DNA from: Methylobacterium marchantiae
GTDB taxonomy: Bacteria > Pseudomonadota > Alphaproteobacteria > Rhizobiales > Beijerinckiaceae
DNA: 64,000 nucleotides
Assembly (NCBI RefSeq): GCF_022179405.1
Contig: NZ_BPQT01000004.1
Span: 124,001 to 188,000, forward strand
Direction: 5' to 3'
Shown here: piece after piece, positions 8,105-17,942 of the stretch
Layout: the number at the start of each line of letters is the position of its first letter
Position numbering within the stretch: position 1 is the first letter of the stretch
Translations under genes and position numbers: made by a program
Notes under the pieces: model-generated
What the model saw: only the letters and a program-made list of their open reading frames with translations
Database searches by the model: none
What the model was told of the DNA's origin: nothing

Positions 8105-9627
8105 CAGAAATGCCGGGCCAGCACCTCGCGGACGCGCTCGACCATCTCGTCTTCCTTGACCGAGAACTGGGCAGGGCGGGCGGCTTTCCATTCGGCGTTG
8201 CTGGCGATGGCGCCGGCCGCCCTGGCGCCCTCGATCAGGTCCTTCACCTGGACCTCGCCGGCCTCGCGCTCGTTCGAGCCCTGAATGATGGCGCAGGGGG
8301 AGCCGCGCCGGTCGGCGTATTTCATCTGCGCCTTCATGCCCGAGCCGCCGAGATAGAGCTCGGCCCGGATGCCGGCCTCGCGCAGGCGCGCCACCAGGCG
8401 CTGGTAATCGGCGATGTTGTCGCGGTCGAGGACCAGCACCACCACCGGGCCAGGTTTGGCGGTGCCTTCCAGCAAGGGACTCTTGATCAGCTGCAGCGCC
8501 GACATCAGGCGCGAGACGCCGATGGAGAAGCCGGTGGCCGGCACCGGCTCGGCGCGGAAGCGCCCGACGAGGCCGTCATAGCGGCCGCCGCCGGCCACCG
8601 AGCCGAACCGCACGGTCTGGCCGTCCTCGTTGGTGACGGGGAACGTCAGTTCCGCCTCGTAGACCGGGCCGGTATAGTATTCGAGCCCGCGCACCACGGA
8701 AGGGTCGGCCCGGATGCGGTCGTGGCCGTAGCCCGCCGCCGCGCAGAGCCGCATGATCGCGTGCAGCTCGGCGATGCCCTCTTGGCCGGTCTCTGAGGAG
8801 CCGACGACGTCGCTCCACGAGCCGAAGAACTGCTCCCAGAATGCCATCCGGTCGCCCTCGGAATCGGGTGCCGCCTGGAACGAGACGTAGGCGAGGATGC
8901 GCTCGATGGCGTCGGGGCTGAGCCCGGCCCCCCTGGTGACGTCGCCGCTCTCGTCCTTGCGGCCCTCGCCGAGCAATTGGCGCACGCCATCGACGCCGAG
9001 GCGGTCGAGCTTGTCGATGGCGCGCAGCACGGTGAGGCGCTGCCCGGCCTTGTCCTCGCCGGCGAGGCCGATCGCCTCCATGACGCCGTCGAGCACCTTC
9101 CGGTTATTGACCTTGATGACGTACTGGCCGGAGAGGCCGAGCTTCTCCAGCGTATCGGCCATCAGCATGCAGATCTCGGCATCCGCCGCGACGGAGCCCG
9201 CGCCGACGATGTCGGCATCGCATTGCATGAACTGGCGGAAGCGGCCCGGACCTGGCTTCTCGTTGCGGAAAACGTAGCCGGCGCGGAAGCTGCGATAGGG
9301 TTTCGGGATCGCGTCGAAATGCTCGGCCACGTGGCGGGCCAGCGGCGCGGTGAGATCGTAGCGGAGCGACAGCCAGGATTCGTCGTCGTCCTGGAACGAG
9401 AACACGCCTTCGTTCGGGCGGTCGAGGTCGGGCAGGAACTTGCCGAGCGACTCGGTGTACTCGACGAAGGGGGTCTCCAGCGCCTCGAACCCGTAGAGCT
9501 CGAAGCTCTGGCGAATCGTCTCCAGCATCCGGTGCTGCGCGGCGATCTCGTCGGCGCGGCGGTCGACGAAGCCGCGCGGCAGGCGCGCCTTCAGGGTGTC
9601 GGCCTTCGCGGATTCGGCCTTGGCCAT
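8104..9627 (-). CDS. hisS: histidyl-tRNA synthetase
   Basis: 507 aa class II aminoacyl-tRNA synthetase that charges tRNA-His. Motif 2 is visible in [30 protein letters not shown] and motif 3 in [15 protein letters not shown]; the histidine A motif appears as RGLEYYTG. It is about 80 residues longer than the E. coli enzyme, the usual size for the alphaproteobacterial form, and ends in an anticodon-binding domain. The ATG at 9627 starts [20 protein letters not shown]. No paralogue hisZ or other his gene is adjacent. Confidence 0.96.
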   Translation of the reverse strand: MAKAESAKADTLKARLPRGFVDRRADEIAAQHRMLETIRQSFELYGFEALETPFVEYTESLGKFLPDLDRPNEGVFSFQDDDESWLSLRYDLTAPLARHVAEHFDAIPKPYRSFRAGYVFRNEKPGPGRFRQFMQCDADIVGAGSVAADAEICMLMADTLEKLGLSGQYVIKVNNRKVLDGVMEAIGLAGEDKAGQRLTVLRAIDKLDRLGVDGVRQLLGEGRKDESGDVTRGAGLSPDAIERILAYVSFQAAPDSEGDRMAFWEQFFGSWSDVVGSSETGQEGIAELHAIMRLCAAAGYGHDRIRADPSVVRGLEYYTGPVYEAELTFPVTNEDGQTVRFGSVAGGGRYDGLVGRFRAEPVPATGFSIGVSRLMSALQLIKSPLLEGTAKPGPVVVLVLDRDNIADYQRLVARLREAGIRAELYLGGSGMKAQMKYADRRGSPCAIIQGSNEREAGEVQVKDLIEGARAAGAIASNAEWKAARPAQFSVKEDEMVERVREVLARHF

Positions 9628-9705
9628 GGTGATTTCGCTTTGCGTTCGGGCTGTCGATGTCAGGCGGGCTCTATCGCGGGCGCTCCCGAGCGGCAAGCGC
9701 GGGGG

Positions 9706-10191
9706 TCAAAGCTTCAGGGCCAGCAGGGCGCACAGGCTCAGAATGGCGATGGGGATCTGCGTCGGGCGCAGCCGCGCGAAGAAGAGCGGCGCCTCCCCGG
9801 TGCGGGCAGCCAGCGGATCGAGGATTGCCACGGTGGTGAAGCCGGCGATGAGGAGGGCCAGCGATGTCACCGTCTGCCCGAGGGAGGCCGCGACCAGGGC
9901 GATGAAGCCGAGGCTGAACAGGCCCAGCATGGTGGCGATCTGGATGAAGGTCGGACCGCCCTCGGTACGGAAGCTGACGCCGCGGCGCACGCCCGACAGG
10001 AACAGCAGGATGGCACATCCCCACAGGATGGTGAGATAGAGGATCGCCTCACCGAGATCGTCGCGGCGCCACCAGGCGAGAGCCGCGCCGATCGCGAAGG
10101 GCAGCATCGGTCCGTAGCCCAGCAGGATGCCGAGCCACGGGACGGAGCGGGGTTCGCTCACGGTCAGCGTGCGTCTATCGGCCTTGGCCAT
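9706..10191 (-). CDS. DUF3429-like small membrane protein
   Basis: 161 aa with five predicted membrane segments. The second half of the first pair reads GYGPMLPFAIGAALAWW and the next ILWGCAILLFLSGVRRG, matching the DUF3429 pattern (Pro in the first helix and a GG/SG-x-R-x-G loop). The family has no known function. It lies 78 nt upstream of hisS on the same strand, so the two may be cotranscribed. Confidence 0.7.
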   Translation of the reverse strand: MAKADRRTLTVSEPRSVPWLGILLGYGPMLPFAIGAALAWWRRDDLGEAILYLTILWGCAILLFLSGVRRGVSFRTEGGPTFIQIATMLGLFSLGFIALVAASLGQTVTSLALLIAGFTTVAILDPLAARTGEAPLFFARLRPTQIPIAILSLCALLALKL

Positions 10192-10254
10192 CCGGCGGGA
10201 AGCTCCTCGATCTCTCGCCGGCCAACCTTCGCCCCCGGGTGCGGTTCCGGATGA

Positions 10255-10645
10255 TCAGGCTCCCTGCGGCGACCGGCCCGTACTGCATCGCGCCGTTGCC
10301 GAACGACCGGTTTTCACGTGCAACTTCCACGAGGTTGATGAACAGGTTCTCCAGCCGCACCTTCGGATCGGCCGCGAGGTTGCGGGCGATCGCCCCCGTA
10401 CAGGGCCCGTTTCTGGCCGGTGTCGCGGGTGTCGTTGGCGGTGATCTGGATCACCACGAGGTCGTCATCGCGGCTGGTTTCAAGATAGGCCGGATCGTAT
10501 GCGAAGGCCGAATCCGTGTGTTCGTGGATCACGGTGAACAGATCGTTCTCCGGCACCGCGAAGGTCTCGCGCATGGCGGCGTAGATGCCGGCCACGAGGG
10601 CCTTGTGATAGGCGGCGTCCTTGCCGGCGCGACCTGCGGCGCCTC
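10255..10645 (-). pseudogene. tautomerase-family pseudogene (frameshift, truncated 5' end)
   Basis: Reading leftward, GKDAAYHKALVAGIYAAM through DLVVIQITANDTRDTGQKRALYG matches the N-terminal two thirds of a tautomerase_2-type protein. The frame then breaks and the matching C-terminus (IARNLAADPKVRLENLFINLVEV and SFGNGAMQYGP) continues one frame over. Removing one base from the run of five C at 10393-10397 restores one frame. The usual N-terminal Met-Pro catalytic end is also missing because the sequence runs directly into LysR remnants on the other strand. A sequencing error could explain the shift but not the lost 5' end. Confidence 0.7.
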
Positions 10646-10660
10646 GGGATCGACGGCAGC

Positions 10661-10878
10661 GGTCTGGTGTTGGAGGTGCGGATCGCGCCGTCGCACGATC
10701 TCATGACGGAGTTCGAAAGGGGCGAGATCGATGCCGCCATCGTCAGGACGGAGGGTGAGGGACGCCACGACGTCTCCCCAAATTGCCGGTCTCGACGGTG
10801 ACGCTCCATGCCCGGGCCGTCGACGCACGCGCTCAGGCAGCCCTGCGGGCCCTCGCCGCATCCTATCGGGGCGGCTGA
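10661..10878 (+). pseudogene. LysR-type regulator remnant
   Basis: Rightward, the sequence encodes LEVRIAPSHDLMTEFERGEIDAAIVR followed by EGEGR, which is the middle of a LysR substrate-binding domain. After a break, another frame gives LHARAVDARAQAALRALAASYRGG and a stop, which looks like the domain's C-terminal helix. The helix-turn-helix half and most of the effector domain are gone. Tautomerase and LysR genes are often divergent neighbours, so this is the residue of such a pair after deletion. Confidence 0.6.
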
Positions 10879-10951
10879 TCCCGCCTCCGGTCGAGGCGTC
10901 CGTCGGGCGCGGAAGGCCGCTGCTCTCAAGACGGTGGGATGTCGCGTGCTC

Positions 10952-10988
10952 GAAAGAAAACGCCCCGGCGCCGAAGCGGAGGGGCGTG
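10952..10988 (-). terminator. Rho-independent terminator of secB
   Basis: Read leftward, a GC-rich stem (ACGCCCC ... GGGGCGT with the loop region CTTCGG) is followed by TTTTCTTTC. It lies about 35 nt past the secB stop, the canonical position for an intrinsic terminator. Confidence 0.75.
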
Positions 10989-11023
10989 TATCGTCAGGAT
11001 CGCGAAGCGACGGTGGGCGCGAA

Positions 11024-11533
11024 TCAGGAGGCGAGAGGACCGGTCTGGTCAGCCTGCTGGTTCTGCGCCTCGAAGGCCTTCTGGCGGTAGAGGCCGACGA
11101 AATCGATCGGATCGATATAGAGGGGCGGGAAGCCGCCGTTGCGCACGGCCTCTGCGATGATCTGGCGCGCGAAGGGGAAGAGCAGGCGCGGGCACTCGAT
11201 CATCACCGCCGGGTGGAGCTGGTCCTGCGGAATGTTGCGCATGCGGAAGATGCCGGCATAGTTCAGCTCGAACGCGAACAGCACCTCATTGTTGATCTTG
11301 GCATCGCCTTCCAGGGTGAGCTCGACCTCGAAATCGGCCTCGGCCAGCTGCTTGGCGTTGACGTTGACCTGGATGTTGATCTGCGGGCCGCTTTCCTGCG
11401 GCTGGAGCGAGCGCGGCGCATTCGGGTTCTCGAAAGAGAGATCCTTGGCGTATTGGGCCAGCGCGTTGATGGCGGGCGTCTGGTCTTCGGCGGGAGCCGC
11501 GCCGTTGCCGTTTGGTGCCGGGGTATCGGCCAT
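11024..11533 (-). CDS. secB: protein-export chaperone SecB
   Basis: 169 aa tetrameric cytosolic chaperone that keeps preproteins unfolded and hands them to SecA. Conserved core: [54 protein letters not shown] and [14 protein letters not shown] short acidic and polar N-terminal extension is usual in alphaproteobacteria. The ATG at 11533 is preceded by GAACGCC; an SD is weak. It is followed by a clear terminator, so the gene is probably monocistronic. Confidence 0.96.
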   Translation of the reverse strand: MADTPAPNGNGAAPAEDQTPAINALAQYAKDLSFENPNAPRSLQPQESGPQINIQVNVNAKQLAEADFEVELTLEGDAKINNEVLFAFELNYAGIFRMRNIPQDQLHPAVMIECPRLLFPFARQIIAEAVRNGGFPPLYIDPIDFVGLYRQKAFEAQNQQADQTGPLAS

Positions 11534-11950
11534 GGCGTTCTCGTCCTCTTTCGCGGGGTCCTTCGGGGCACCTCGGCGATTCACTGACGTGGCGTATCGT
11601 CCGATCGTCGCAGGGCCGGTTCCGAGCGACAGCGCGCTAACACGCTGGGCCACCTCCGACAAGACGAGCGGCAACGCGCCGGGTTCGAGCCGCGAAACCA
11701 AGCCGTCTCCGGACTTCATGATCCGCTCTTGACCCTGAGGCCTCCGGCATGGCTCCTCCCTGCCTGGATACAGCGCGCGGGGAGTCCCATATGCGGGCTG
11801 ACCTCTTGGGTCGCGCCCCTACATTCCGGGCGGAAGCCTCGGATTCTCCGGCTCGATCCTTGCGCGGCGCTCCGTTAAAGGACGCAGCGGCGGGATTTCG
11901 GGAGCCCCCTCGAACAAGTATGTCGTGCGACGGCCACGATCGGATCGGTG
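11534..11950. other. non-coding divergent region between secB and timA
   Basis: About 417 bp with no convincing coding frame on either strand. It must carry the leftward secB promoter and the rightward timA promoter. I see no recognisable riboswitch or operator. In relatives fxsA often lies by secB, but no FxsA-like frame is present here. Confidence 0.5.
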
Positions 11951-12679
11951 ATGCAGGATTCTTTCGATTTGACGACCCTGATCTTCCTGGCACTCGCGGT
12001 GTTCGTCATCTGGCGGCTCCGTTCGGTGCTGGGTCAGAAGACCGGAACCGAGCGCTCGCCGTTCAAGCCGGTGGACCGCAATCGCAATCCGGCATCACCG
12101 GCTCGGGCGGAGGGTGACAACGTCGTGCGTCTGCCCGGTGCCGACCGGCCTCAGCCCCAGCCCGATTCGGCACCGGCCGCCATCGCCGAAGCGCGCGACT
12201 GGCGCGGCATCGCAGAGCCCGGCTCGGCCGTCGCCCACGGGCTCGAAGCCGTTGTCCAGGTGGAGCCGAACTTCGATCCGCGCGCCTTCGTCGAAGGTGC
12301 CAAGGGCGCCTACGAGGCTATCGTGATCGCCTTCGCCAAGGGGGACCGCAAGACCCTGCGCAGCCTGCTCTCGAAGGAGGTCTGCGAGGGTTTCGAGCGT
12401 GAGATCACCGCCCGCGAATCGCGCCAGGAGACGGTGGAGACCACCTTCGTCTCCCTCGACAAGGCCGAGATCGTGGCCGTCGACGTGCGCAACCGCGTGG
12501 CGCAGGTGACCGTGCGGTTCCTCTCGCACCTCATCACCGCGACCCGCAGCCCCGATGGCAAGGTCATCGACGGCAATGCCGAAGCGGTGGCCGAGGTGCC
12601 GGACGTGTGGACCTTCGCTCGCACCCTGGGCAGCCGCGATCCGAACTGGCAGCTCGTCGCCACGGAAGCCGGCGCCTGA
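11951..12679 (+). CDS. Tim44/TimA family protein
   Basis: 242 aa. An N-terminal membrane anchor (LTTLIFLALAVFVIWRL, residues about 8-24) is followed by a proline- and charge-rich linker and a Tim44-like C-terminal domain (FDPRAFVEGAKGAYEAIVIAFAKGD, then LLSKEVCEGFEREI and DVWTFART). In alphaproteobacteria this family is the homologue of mitochondrial Tim44 and is thought to tether or sense at the inner membrane. It begins a rightward run with mltA and smr, the usual order in Hyphomicrobiales. ATG 11951 is chosen over the GTG one codon upstream. Confidence 0.88.
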   Translation: MQDSFDLTTLIFLALAVFVIWRLRSVLGQKTGTERSPFKPVDRNRNPASPARAEGDNVVRLPGADRPQPQPDSAPAAIAEARDWRGIAEPGSAVAHGLEAVVQVEPNFDPRAFVEGAKGAYEAIVIAFAKGDRKTLRSLLSKEVCEGFEREITARESRQETVETTFVSLDKAEIVAVDVRNRVAQVTVRFLSHLITATRSPDGKVIDGNAEAVAEVPDVWTFARTLGSRDPNWQLVATEAGA

Positions 12680-12705
12680 GGCGTCCGGATCTTTCGGGGT
12701 ATGTC

Positions 12706-13926
12706 GTGACCGGTTTCTGGTATCGGACGATCGCATCTCTCGCCGCCCTCGCTCTCGTCGGAGCGCTCCTTCCCGGCCCGGTCGCTGTCGCGGCCGGGCC
12801 GCTTCGCGTCGGCGGAGCGGTTCTCGAGCCCGTGGACCTCGAGGCTCTGCAAGGCTTTCCCGGCACGGAAGCGGCCGCTGCCCTCGATGCGTTCCGCCGC
12901 ACCTGCGCCGCCCCTCCGGTCGAGATCGCCCCCACCGTCACCGGCTCAGCGGAGGACCTCGCCGCAGCCTGCGCCCGCGCGGCCTCGGCCAAGCCCCAGG
13001 AGGCCGGGAGCTTCTTCGTGCGGAACTTCGATGCCTACCGCATCGTCAGGCCGGGCGAGGCGGGCGGTCCGCCGCGACGGACGGGCTTCCTCACCGGCTA
13101 TTTCGAGCCGGAACTCACCGGTGACCTCTCCGCCGGTCCGGGTTTTTCCACCCCTGCCCTCGCCCGACCCGACGACCTCGTCAGCCTCGGCCCCGGCGAG
13201 ACGCGGCCCGGCCTCGACCCGGCCTTGCGGGCGGCACGGGCCACGCGGACCGGGTTCGAGCCCTATCCCGATCGTGCGACCATCGAGGATGGCGGAATCG
13301 GGGAGCGCGCCCGGCCCCTCGTCTACCTGCGCGACCCGGTCGACCTGTTCGTGCTCCAGGTCCAGGGATCCGGCCGGGTCCGCCTGCCGGACGGGCGTGC
13401 GGTCCGCGTGCTCTATGACGGCCGCAACGGCAGGCCCTACACCTCGGTGGCCAAGCTCATCGTCCAAGCGGGACACCTCCCCCTCGAAGGACTGACGCTC
13501 CCGCGCTGGACCGGCTGGCTCCGCGCCAATCCCGAGCTCGCCAAACCGCTGATGCGCGCCAACGCCTCCTACATCTTCTTCCGCCTCGCCGAAGTGGAGG
13601 ACCCGAGCCTCGGCCCTCCGGGCGCGGCCGGCATCCCGCTGACCCCCGGCCGCAGCCTCGCTGTCGATTCCAGCCTGTGGCGCTACGGAACGCCGTTCTG
13701 GCTCGAAGGACGGATCGCCGGAGAGGACGCCGCCGGGCGTCTCGTGGTCGCCGCCGATACCGGCTCGGCCATCGTCGGCCCGGCACGGGGCGACCTCTAT
13801 CTCGGCACCGGCGAGGCGGCGGGGATCGCCGCCGGCAACCTGCGCGATCCGGTGGGCTTCGTAGTCCTGCTGCCGAAGCCGCGTACGTCCCCTTCCGGCT
13901 CGCCCGCCGCGGCTGGTGCTCCATGA
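12706..13926 (+). CDS. mltA: membrane-bound lytic murein transglycosylase A
   Basis: 406 aa with an N-terminal signal peptide (about 27 residues, ending AVAA). It cleaves the glycan strand of peptidoglycan with formation of 1,6-anhydro-MurNAc. The MltA and 3D domains are visible: GFLTGYFEPELTG, the VQGSGRVRLPDG segment, and near the end GRSLAVDSSLWRYGTPFWL with the family's catalytic Asp in VVAADTGSAIVG. No lipobox cysteine is seen, so it may be soluble or signal-anchored rather than a lipoprotein. GTG at 12706 follows a TCGGGG; an ATG five bases earlier is in another frame and stops at once. Confidence 0.9.
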   Translation: MTGFWYRTIASLAALALVGALLPGPVAVAAGPLRVGGAVLEPVDLEALQGFPGTEAAAALDAFRRTCAAPPVEIAPTVTGSAEDLAAACARAASAKPQEAGSFFVRNFDAYRIVRPGEAGGPPRRTGFLTGYFEPELTGDLSAGPGFSTPALARPDDLVSLGPGETRPGLDPALRAARATRTGFEPYPDRATIEDGGIGERARPLVYLRDPVDLFVLQVQGSGRVRLPDGRAVRVLYDGRNGRPYTSVAKLIVQAGHLPLEGLTLPRWTGWLRANPELAKPLMRANASYIFFRLAEVEDPSLGPPGAAGIPLTPGRSLAVDSSLWRYGTPFWLEGRIAGEDAAGRLVVAADTGSAIVGPARGDLYLGTGEAAGIAAGNLRDPVGFVVLLPKPRTSPSGSPAAAGAP

Positions 13927-14582
13927 GGATGCCGCGCAGGCCCCGCGGATTGTCGGGCGAGGACGCGTTCCTCTGGAGCGAGATCGCGCGGCTGATCACG
14001 CCGTTGCGCGGACGTGCCGTGCCGAAGGCCAAGGCGGTACCGACCGGCACTCCCCCGTCTTCGAAGACGAAGGCGGATACGCAGAATCCCACCGCCAAGG
14101 CCGCCACCACCAAGGCCGCGGCGCCGGTGGCTGCAAAGCCCCCCGTGCCGCTCAAGGCCGCGGCGAAACGCATCCTGAAGCCGGCACCGCCGCCATCGCC
14201 GGTGGCGGCACCGGCGATGGTCGTCACGGCCCCGTCCCTGCCCGGCCTCGAACGCAAGGCGCGCCTCGCCCTACGGCGCGGATCGCTCAAGGTGGAAGCG
14301 CGGATCGACCTTCACGGAATGTACCAGACCGAAGCGCACGGCGCCCTGGTCGGCTTCCTGATGCGCTGCCGCTCTGCGGGCCACGCCCATGTCCTCGTCG
14401 TCACGGGCAAGGGCGGCGGGGCGGGCTATGACGACGCCTTCTCCGAGCGCGGCGTCCTGCGCCGAAGCGTTCCGCATTGGCTGCGTTCGCCGGAGCTCCG
14501 CGGTGTCGTCCTCGGCTTCGAGGAGGCGGCGCGCCATCATGGCGGCGCAGGCGCCCTCTATGTCCGCCTGAGGCGGCGCTGA
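13923..14582 (+). CDS. Smr/MutS2-type domain protein
   Basis: 219 aa. A short N-terminal helix (GEDAFLWSEIARLITPL) is followed by a long Ala/Pro/Lys-rich linker (residues about 35-110) and a C-terminal Smr domain with the DLHGMYQTEAH motif, the VVTGKGGG loop and LRRSVPHWL. Smr domains have nuclease activity in some proteins. This stand-alone form is widespread in Hyphomicrobiales and always next to mltA. It overlaps the mltA stop by ATGA, so translation is coupled. Confidence 0.88.
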   Translation: MRMPRRPRGLSGEDAFLWSEIARLITPLRGRAVPKAKAVPTGTPPSSKTKADTQNPTAKAATTKAAAPVAAKPPVPLKAAAKRILKPAPPPSPVAAPAMVVTAPSLPGLERKARLALRRGSLKVEARIDLHGMYQTEAHGALVGFLMRCRSAGHAHVLVVTGKGGGAGYDDAFSERGVLRRSVPHWLRSPELRGVVLGFEEAARHHGGAGALYVRLRRR

Positions 14583-14958
14583 GGCCGGCCTGAAACGCCA
14601 CTGTGCGGACGACGCGAAGACGGGCCGGTCGCGGCGATCGATCTGCCGAGGCGCATACCCTCCAATCATCGCTCTCGTCGTCATGGGCCGACCGGCGTGA
14701 GATCGCGGAGCAATCGTTCCCGGCTCGCGCCATGCGCGAATTCGCGCCTGGCGGGGACTTGAGCCGAATGCGGAATCGCGATAAGGAAAATTCCCTCCTT
14801 TTACGCCGTGTTGCATCCGGGAGCCCCAGGCTCCCCATAGACGATGCGCGGAACCGGTCTTTACCGACGTTCCGACCAAAGGTGCCGACAAGGCATCCGG
14901 CGCTCCTCCGACTGTCCAGCCCGATCAACCCTCGTCCATCGTCGGTTCCAATTCTCCC
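14583..14958. other. non-coding leader region upstream of rho
   Basis: About 376 bp without a credible gene. It holds a perfect 7-bp hairpin, GGGAGCC-CCA-GGCTCCC (14819-14835), and just before it an A/T-rich patch (GATAAGGAAAATTCCC). A long untranslated leader is common for rho, whose expression is autoregulated by Rho-dependent attenuation in E. coli; whether that applies here is not shown. Confidence 0.45.
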
Positions 14959-16302
14959 ATGACGTCACAGAACGATTCGCTCACTCCCGTGGAACCGCCG
15001 GCAGAGATGGGGCTGGTCGCCGCCGATCTGAGCCAGCACCGCGAGGTCAAGCTCCAGGACCTCAAGTCCAAGACACCCACAGATCTGATCGCCTTCGCCG
15101 AGGAGGTCGAGGTCGAGAACGCCTCCACCATGCGCAAGCAGGAGTTGATGTTCTCTATCCTGAAGCAGCTCGCTGCCAAGGAGGTCGAGATCATCGGCGC
15201 CGGCACTGTGGAAGTGCTGCAGGACGGGTTCGGCTTCCTGCGCTCATCGGAATCGAACTACCTGCCGGGCCCCGACGACATCTACATTTCGCCCACCCAG
15301 ATCCGCCGTTTCGGCCTGCGCACCGGCGACACCGTCGAGGGACCGATCCGCGGCCCGAAAGACGGCGAGCGCTATTTCGCCCTGCTCAAGGTCAACACGA
15401 TCAACTTCGAGAATCCGGAGAAGATCAAGCACAAGGTCCATTTCGACAACCTGACGCCGCTCTTCCCGACGAAGCGCTTCAAGCTCGAACTCGATGCTCC
15501 GCCGAAGAAGGATTTCTCGCCGCGGATCATCGACATCGTCGCCCCCATCGGCAAGGGTCAGCGCGCGCTGATCGTGGCGCCGCCGCGCACCGGCAAGACC
15601 GTGCTGATGCAGAACATCGCGCAGTCGATCACCATCAACCACCCGGAATGCTACCTCATCGTGCTGCTTATCGACGAGCGGCCCGAGGAAGTCACCGACA
15701 TGATCCGCTCGGTGAAGGGCGAGGTCATCGCCTCCACCTTCGACGAGCCGGCCACCCGTCACGTCCAGGTCGCCGAGATGGTGATCGAGAAGGCCAAGCG
15801 CCTCGTGGAGCACGGCCGCGACGTGGTCATCCTGCTCGATTCGATCACTCGCCTCGGCCGCGCGTACAACACCGTCGTGCCGTCCTCCGGCAAGGTGCTC
15901 ACCGGCGGTGTCGATGCCAACGCCCTGCAGCGCCCGAAGCGCTTCTTCGGTGCCGCCCGCAACATCGAAGAGGGCGGTTCGCTCTCGATCATCGCCACCG
16001 CACTCATCGATACCGGCTCGCGCATGGACGAGGTGATCTTCGAGGAATTCAAGGGCACCGGTAACTCCGAGATCATCCTCGACCGCAAGGTCTCGGACAA
16101 GCGCATCTTCCCGGCCATCGACATCACCCGCTCGGGCACCCGTAAGGAAGAACTGCTGGTCCCGCCGGATTCGCTCAAGAAGACCTACGTGCTGCGCCGC
16201 ATCCTCAACCCGATGGGCGTCACCGACGCGATCGAGTTCCTCATGGACAAGCTGCGCCAGACGAAGAGCAACAACGACTTCTTCGACTCCATGAACACCT
16301 GA
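14959..16302 (+). CDS. rho: transcription termination factor Rho
   Basis: 447 aa hexameric RNA-dependent ATPase and helicase. N-terminal domain with [19 protein letters not shown], the RNA-binding cold-shock-like fold ([26 protein letters not shown]), Walker [10 protein letters not shown] (about 208-216), Walker [17 protein letters not shown] and the secondary RNA site around [10 protein letters not shown]. The N-terminus is about 25 residues longer than E. coli Rho. Translation could instead start nearer to the REVKLQDL segment, but no better start codon or SD was found. Confidence 0.97.
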   Translation: MTSQNDSLTPVEPPAEMGLVAADLSQHREVKLQDLKSKTPTDLIAFAEEVEVENASTMRKQELMFSILKQLAAKEVEIIGAGTVEVLQDGFGFLRSSESNYLPGPDDIYISPTQIRRFGLRTGDTVEGPIRGPKDGERYFALLKVNTINFENPEKIKHKVHFDNLTPLFPTKRFKLELDAPPKKDFSPRIIDIVAPIGKGQRALIVAPPRTGKTVLMQNIAQSITINHPECYLIVLLIDERPEEVTDMIRSVKGEVIASTFDEPATRHVQVAEMVIEKAKRLVEHGRDVVILLDSITRLGRAYNTVVPSSGKVLTGGVDANALQRPKRFFGAARNIEEGGSLSIIATALIDTGSRMDEVIFEEFKGTGNSEIILDRKVSDKRIFPAIDITRSGTRKEELLVPPDSLKKTYVLRRILNPMGVTDAIEFLMDKLRQTKSNNDFFDSMNT

Positions 16303-16309
16303 CGCCGTT

Positions 16310-16358
16310 CCTCGCTCCGTCTCGGACGCTCCCTGCCGGGCCGTCGGATGGAGCGAGG
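16310..16358 (+). terminator. candidate terminator after rho
   Basis: Nine-bp arms CCTCGCTCC and GGAGCGAGG enclose a GC-rich loop that can itself fold; TTCGTTCCCTT follows. It begins 8 nt after the rho stop. The remainder up to mnmE (to 16590) is non-coding and becomes A/T-rich near 16496-16545, a likely promoter for mnmE. Confidence 0.5.
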
Positions 16359-16590
16359 TTCGTTCCCTTGACGCCGGGTTGCTTCCGCTTCCGTGACGAC
16401 CGGCCCCTCCTAGTGGCGCAAAGTGACCTAGTGGGCTTCTACCATACCCGGCGACGCGGCCACTTCAGGATGGATCAAGCCCCCGTCGAACAAAGGCGTT
16501 TTCTTTTGGAAATAAGATTATTCGCCGGCTAACACTAATCCAACACGAGAAAACCCATCCCGCGCTGGTGCGCCCCGCAGGATTTCCGCG

Positions 16591-17901
16591 ATGAGCGACG
16601 GCACAACGATCTTCGCACCGGCCAGTGGATTCGGGCGCGCTGCCGTTGCCGTCATCCGGATCAGCGGGCCTGCCTCCGGCTCCCTCATCGAGAGCCTGAC
16701 CAAGCGCCTCCCCCCGCCCCGTCGCCTGTCCCTGCGCACTCTTCGCCAGCCTGCGACCGGTGAGGTGCTCGACTCGGCTCTCGTCGCCTGGATGCCTGGA
16801 CCGGGCACGTTCACCGGAGAGGACATGGCCGAACTTCATCTCCATGGCGGTCTCGCCGTGCGCTCCGCCGTGATGGCGGCCTTGGCAGCGTATCCCGGCT
16901 GTCGTCTCGCCGAACCCGGTGCCTTCAGCCGCCGTGCCGTCGAGAACGGGCGCATGGACCTGACAGCCGTGGAAGGAGCCGCCGATCTCATCGAGGCGGA
17001 GACCGACGCTCAGCGGCGTCAGGCTTTGCGTCAGCTCGACGGCGTGCTCGGACGCAAGGTCGCCGATTGGCGCGATCGATTGATTGACCTTTTAGCTGGT
17101 GCGGAGGCCGCCCTCGATTTCGCTGATGAAGGGGACGTCGACGATGCTGCCCTCGATGCCGCCCTCCAGTCCAAGGCGCGCGCCGTTCGTGACGAGATCG
17201 CGGCGGTTCTTGCCGATGGCCGGCGCGGGGAACGCCTGCGGGAGGGATTCGTCGTGGTGCTGTCCGGGCCGCCGAATGCCGGCAAATCGACTTTGCTCAA
17301 TGCGCTGAGCCAGCGGGATGCCGCCATCGTCTCGGAAGTTCCGGGCACCACCCGCGACCTCATCGAAATCCGCTGCGATCTCGGCGGATTGCCGGTCATC
17401 ATCGTCGATACGGCGGGCCTGCGCGACACAGCCGATCCGGTGGAAGCCGAAGGCATCCGTCGTACCCGCAAGCGAATGAACCAAGCGGACCTGATCCTCG
17501 CCCTTCACGCAGGTGATGAGCCGGACGATGGCAGTACGGCCCTCATTTCGGATCGAACCGTTTCGGTGCGGACGAAGTCCGATCTCGGTGCTCTTCCAGA
17601 CAGCGATATCGCCATCTCCGCAGTGACGGGCGAGGGAATCGACCGGCTTCTCGGTCTCATCGAGGCGCGCGCGGAGGCGTCGCTCGGCGGCGGCGACGCC
17701 CTGGTGACCCGGGAGCGCCATCGCGATGGCCTCACCCGCTGTCGCGATCACCTGGACCGGGTCTTGTCCGGCCCTGCTTTCCCCGAACTCCTGGCCGAGG
17801 ACCTACGCCTCGCCGTCCGGGCCCTCGGCGAAGTCGCCGGCAAGGTGGGGGTCGAGGACATGCTCGACCGCCTGTTTTCGGGCTTCTGTATCGGAAAGTA
17901 G
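16591..17901 (+). CDS. mnmE: tRNA modification GTPase MnmE
   Basis: 436 aa. Works with MnmG to install the cmnm5/nm5 group on U34 of certain tRNAs. N-terminal tetrahydrofolate-binding domain (TIFAPASGFGRAAVAVIRISG), helical domain, G domain with P-loop GPPNAGKSTLLN (about 226-237), G2 GTTRD, G3 DTAG, and the catalytic C-terminal FCIGK. Unusually for the block, mnmE reads rightward and converges on parB, while its partner mnmG reads leftward about 4 kb away. Confidence 0.96.
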   Translation: MSDGTTIFAPASGFGRAAVAVIRISGPASGSLIESLTKRLPPPRRLSLRTLRQPATGEVLDSALVAWMPGPGTFTGEDMAELHLHGGLAVRSAVMAALAAYPGCRLAEPGAFSRRAVENGRMDLTAVEGAADLIEAETDAQRRQALRQLDGVLGRKVADWRDRLIDLLAGAEAALDFADEGDVDDAALDAALQSKARAVRDEIAAVLADGRRGERLREGFVVVLSGPPNAGKSTLLNALSQRDAAIVSEVPGTTRDLIEIRCDLGGLPVIIVDTAGLRDTADPVEAEGIRRTRKRMNQADLILALHAGDEPDDGSTALISDRTVSVRTKSDLGALPDSDIAISAVTGEGIDRLLGLIEARAEASLGGGDALVTRERHRDGLTRCRDHLDRVLSGPAFPELLAEDLRLAVRALGEVAGKVGVEDMLDRLFSGFCIGK

Positions 17902-17942
17902 AACCGGCTCGTCCGGCCAGTTTGTTCGGTGGCTCGGAGCCG

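Noticed and set aside
7541-8191. Longer reading of the GIY-YIG gene through repeat B
   Set aside because: It would translate the palindromic repeat; the family and the SD support the start at 7834.
10310-10325. parS-like GTTTTCACGTGCAACT
   Set aside because: Only 12 of 16 matches to the consensus and asymmetric; lies in the decayed tautomerase gene and most likely a chance occurrence.
13240-13265. TTCGAGCCC resembling a tRNA T-loop
   Set aside because: Lies inside mltA with no acceptor or anticodon stem around it.
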